NCBI GenBank assembly: GCA_020466095.1
Contig: CM035807.1
Location: forward strand, 104,061,002 to 104,125,001
DNA from: Chlorops oryzae
Taxonomy: Eukaryota > Arthropoda > Insecta > Diptera > Chloropidae
Direction: 5' to 3'
DNA length: 64,000 nt
The position numbers and the translations under genes were made by a program. The notes beneath the pieces were generated by a model, which saw nothing but the letters and a program-made list of their open reading frames with translations, did no database searches and was not told where the DNA came from. Below, in pieces: positions 63,761-64,000 of the stretch; the first letter of the stretch is position 1, and the number at the start of each line of letters is the position of its first letter.

Positions 63761-64000
63761 CCGTCTGCATCAGTGGTGCCAACTTAGGGCCTTTTCCCCT
63801 AAATTTGGGAAATTTTCTCCTTCTCTGGGGATTTTTAGGATAGGGATTTTTTTAGGGTGACATATTCATACTTGGGTCCCTACTACAGTGCAGTGCTCGT
63901 AAACACAAAATTTTTAAACAAAATTATAGTATTTTGAGTTTTGTTCATGTTGGGCCTAAGCATTAGGTACACGTATATCTCTTGATCGGAGTCTACTAGC

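Overview
The window looks like nuclear DNA of a higher (schizophoran) fly, possibly tephritid-like. It is AT-rich with long homopolymer runs. Its genes are split by short GT-AG introns, mostly 50-90 bp, and their proteins are close to Drosophila orthologues. One promoter has fly-type Inr and DPE elements, and TATCGATA (DREF/BEAF-type) motifs recur. The species assignment is inference.

Six protein genes can be read exon by exon. (1) 3.6-7.0 kb, minus: a ZDHHC1-type palmitoyltransferase, with a likely promoter at 8.94 kb. (2) 11.7-14.2 kb, plus: a 701-residue protein whose N-terminal third resembles the sperm flagellar protein FSIP2. (3) 15.4-16.4 kb, plus: clipper (CPSF30/CPSF4), mRNA 3'-end processing. 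(4) 19.2-20.5 kb, minus: a ZDHHC3/7 (GODZ)-type palmitoyltransferase. (5) 22.6-33.1 kb, plus: THOC2, the scaffold of the TREX/THO mRNA export complex, 19 exons. (6) 38.6-54.2 kb, minus: the TRPC channel Trpgamma, 20 canonical coding exons plus two upstream exons that extend the N-terminus in frame. The genes do not form an operon or an obvious pathway; two concern mRNA processing and export, and two are palmitoyltransferases.

The rest is dominated by small elements with terminal inverted repeats (about 20 MITE or foldback elements, several nested), one dispersed non-coding repeat family, huge purine/pyrimidine microsatellites inside Trpgamma introns, and degenerate arrays of CGATA motifs. From 55 to 64 kb no gene is recognisable, only two short exon-like stretches.

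The ZDHHC1-like and Trpgamma reading frames carry several one-base shifts, often in homopolymers, while the other four genes are fully open. This points to locally unpolished assembly rather than gene death. I found no convincing undescribed molecular system. The most interesting items are the extended Trpgamma N-terminus, the giant polypyrimidine introns beside its pore exons, the 545-bp intronic hairpin, the nested MITEs, and the shared GGCAACACT upstream motif.
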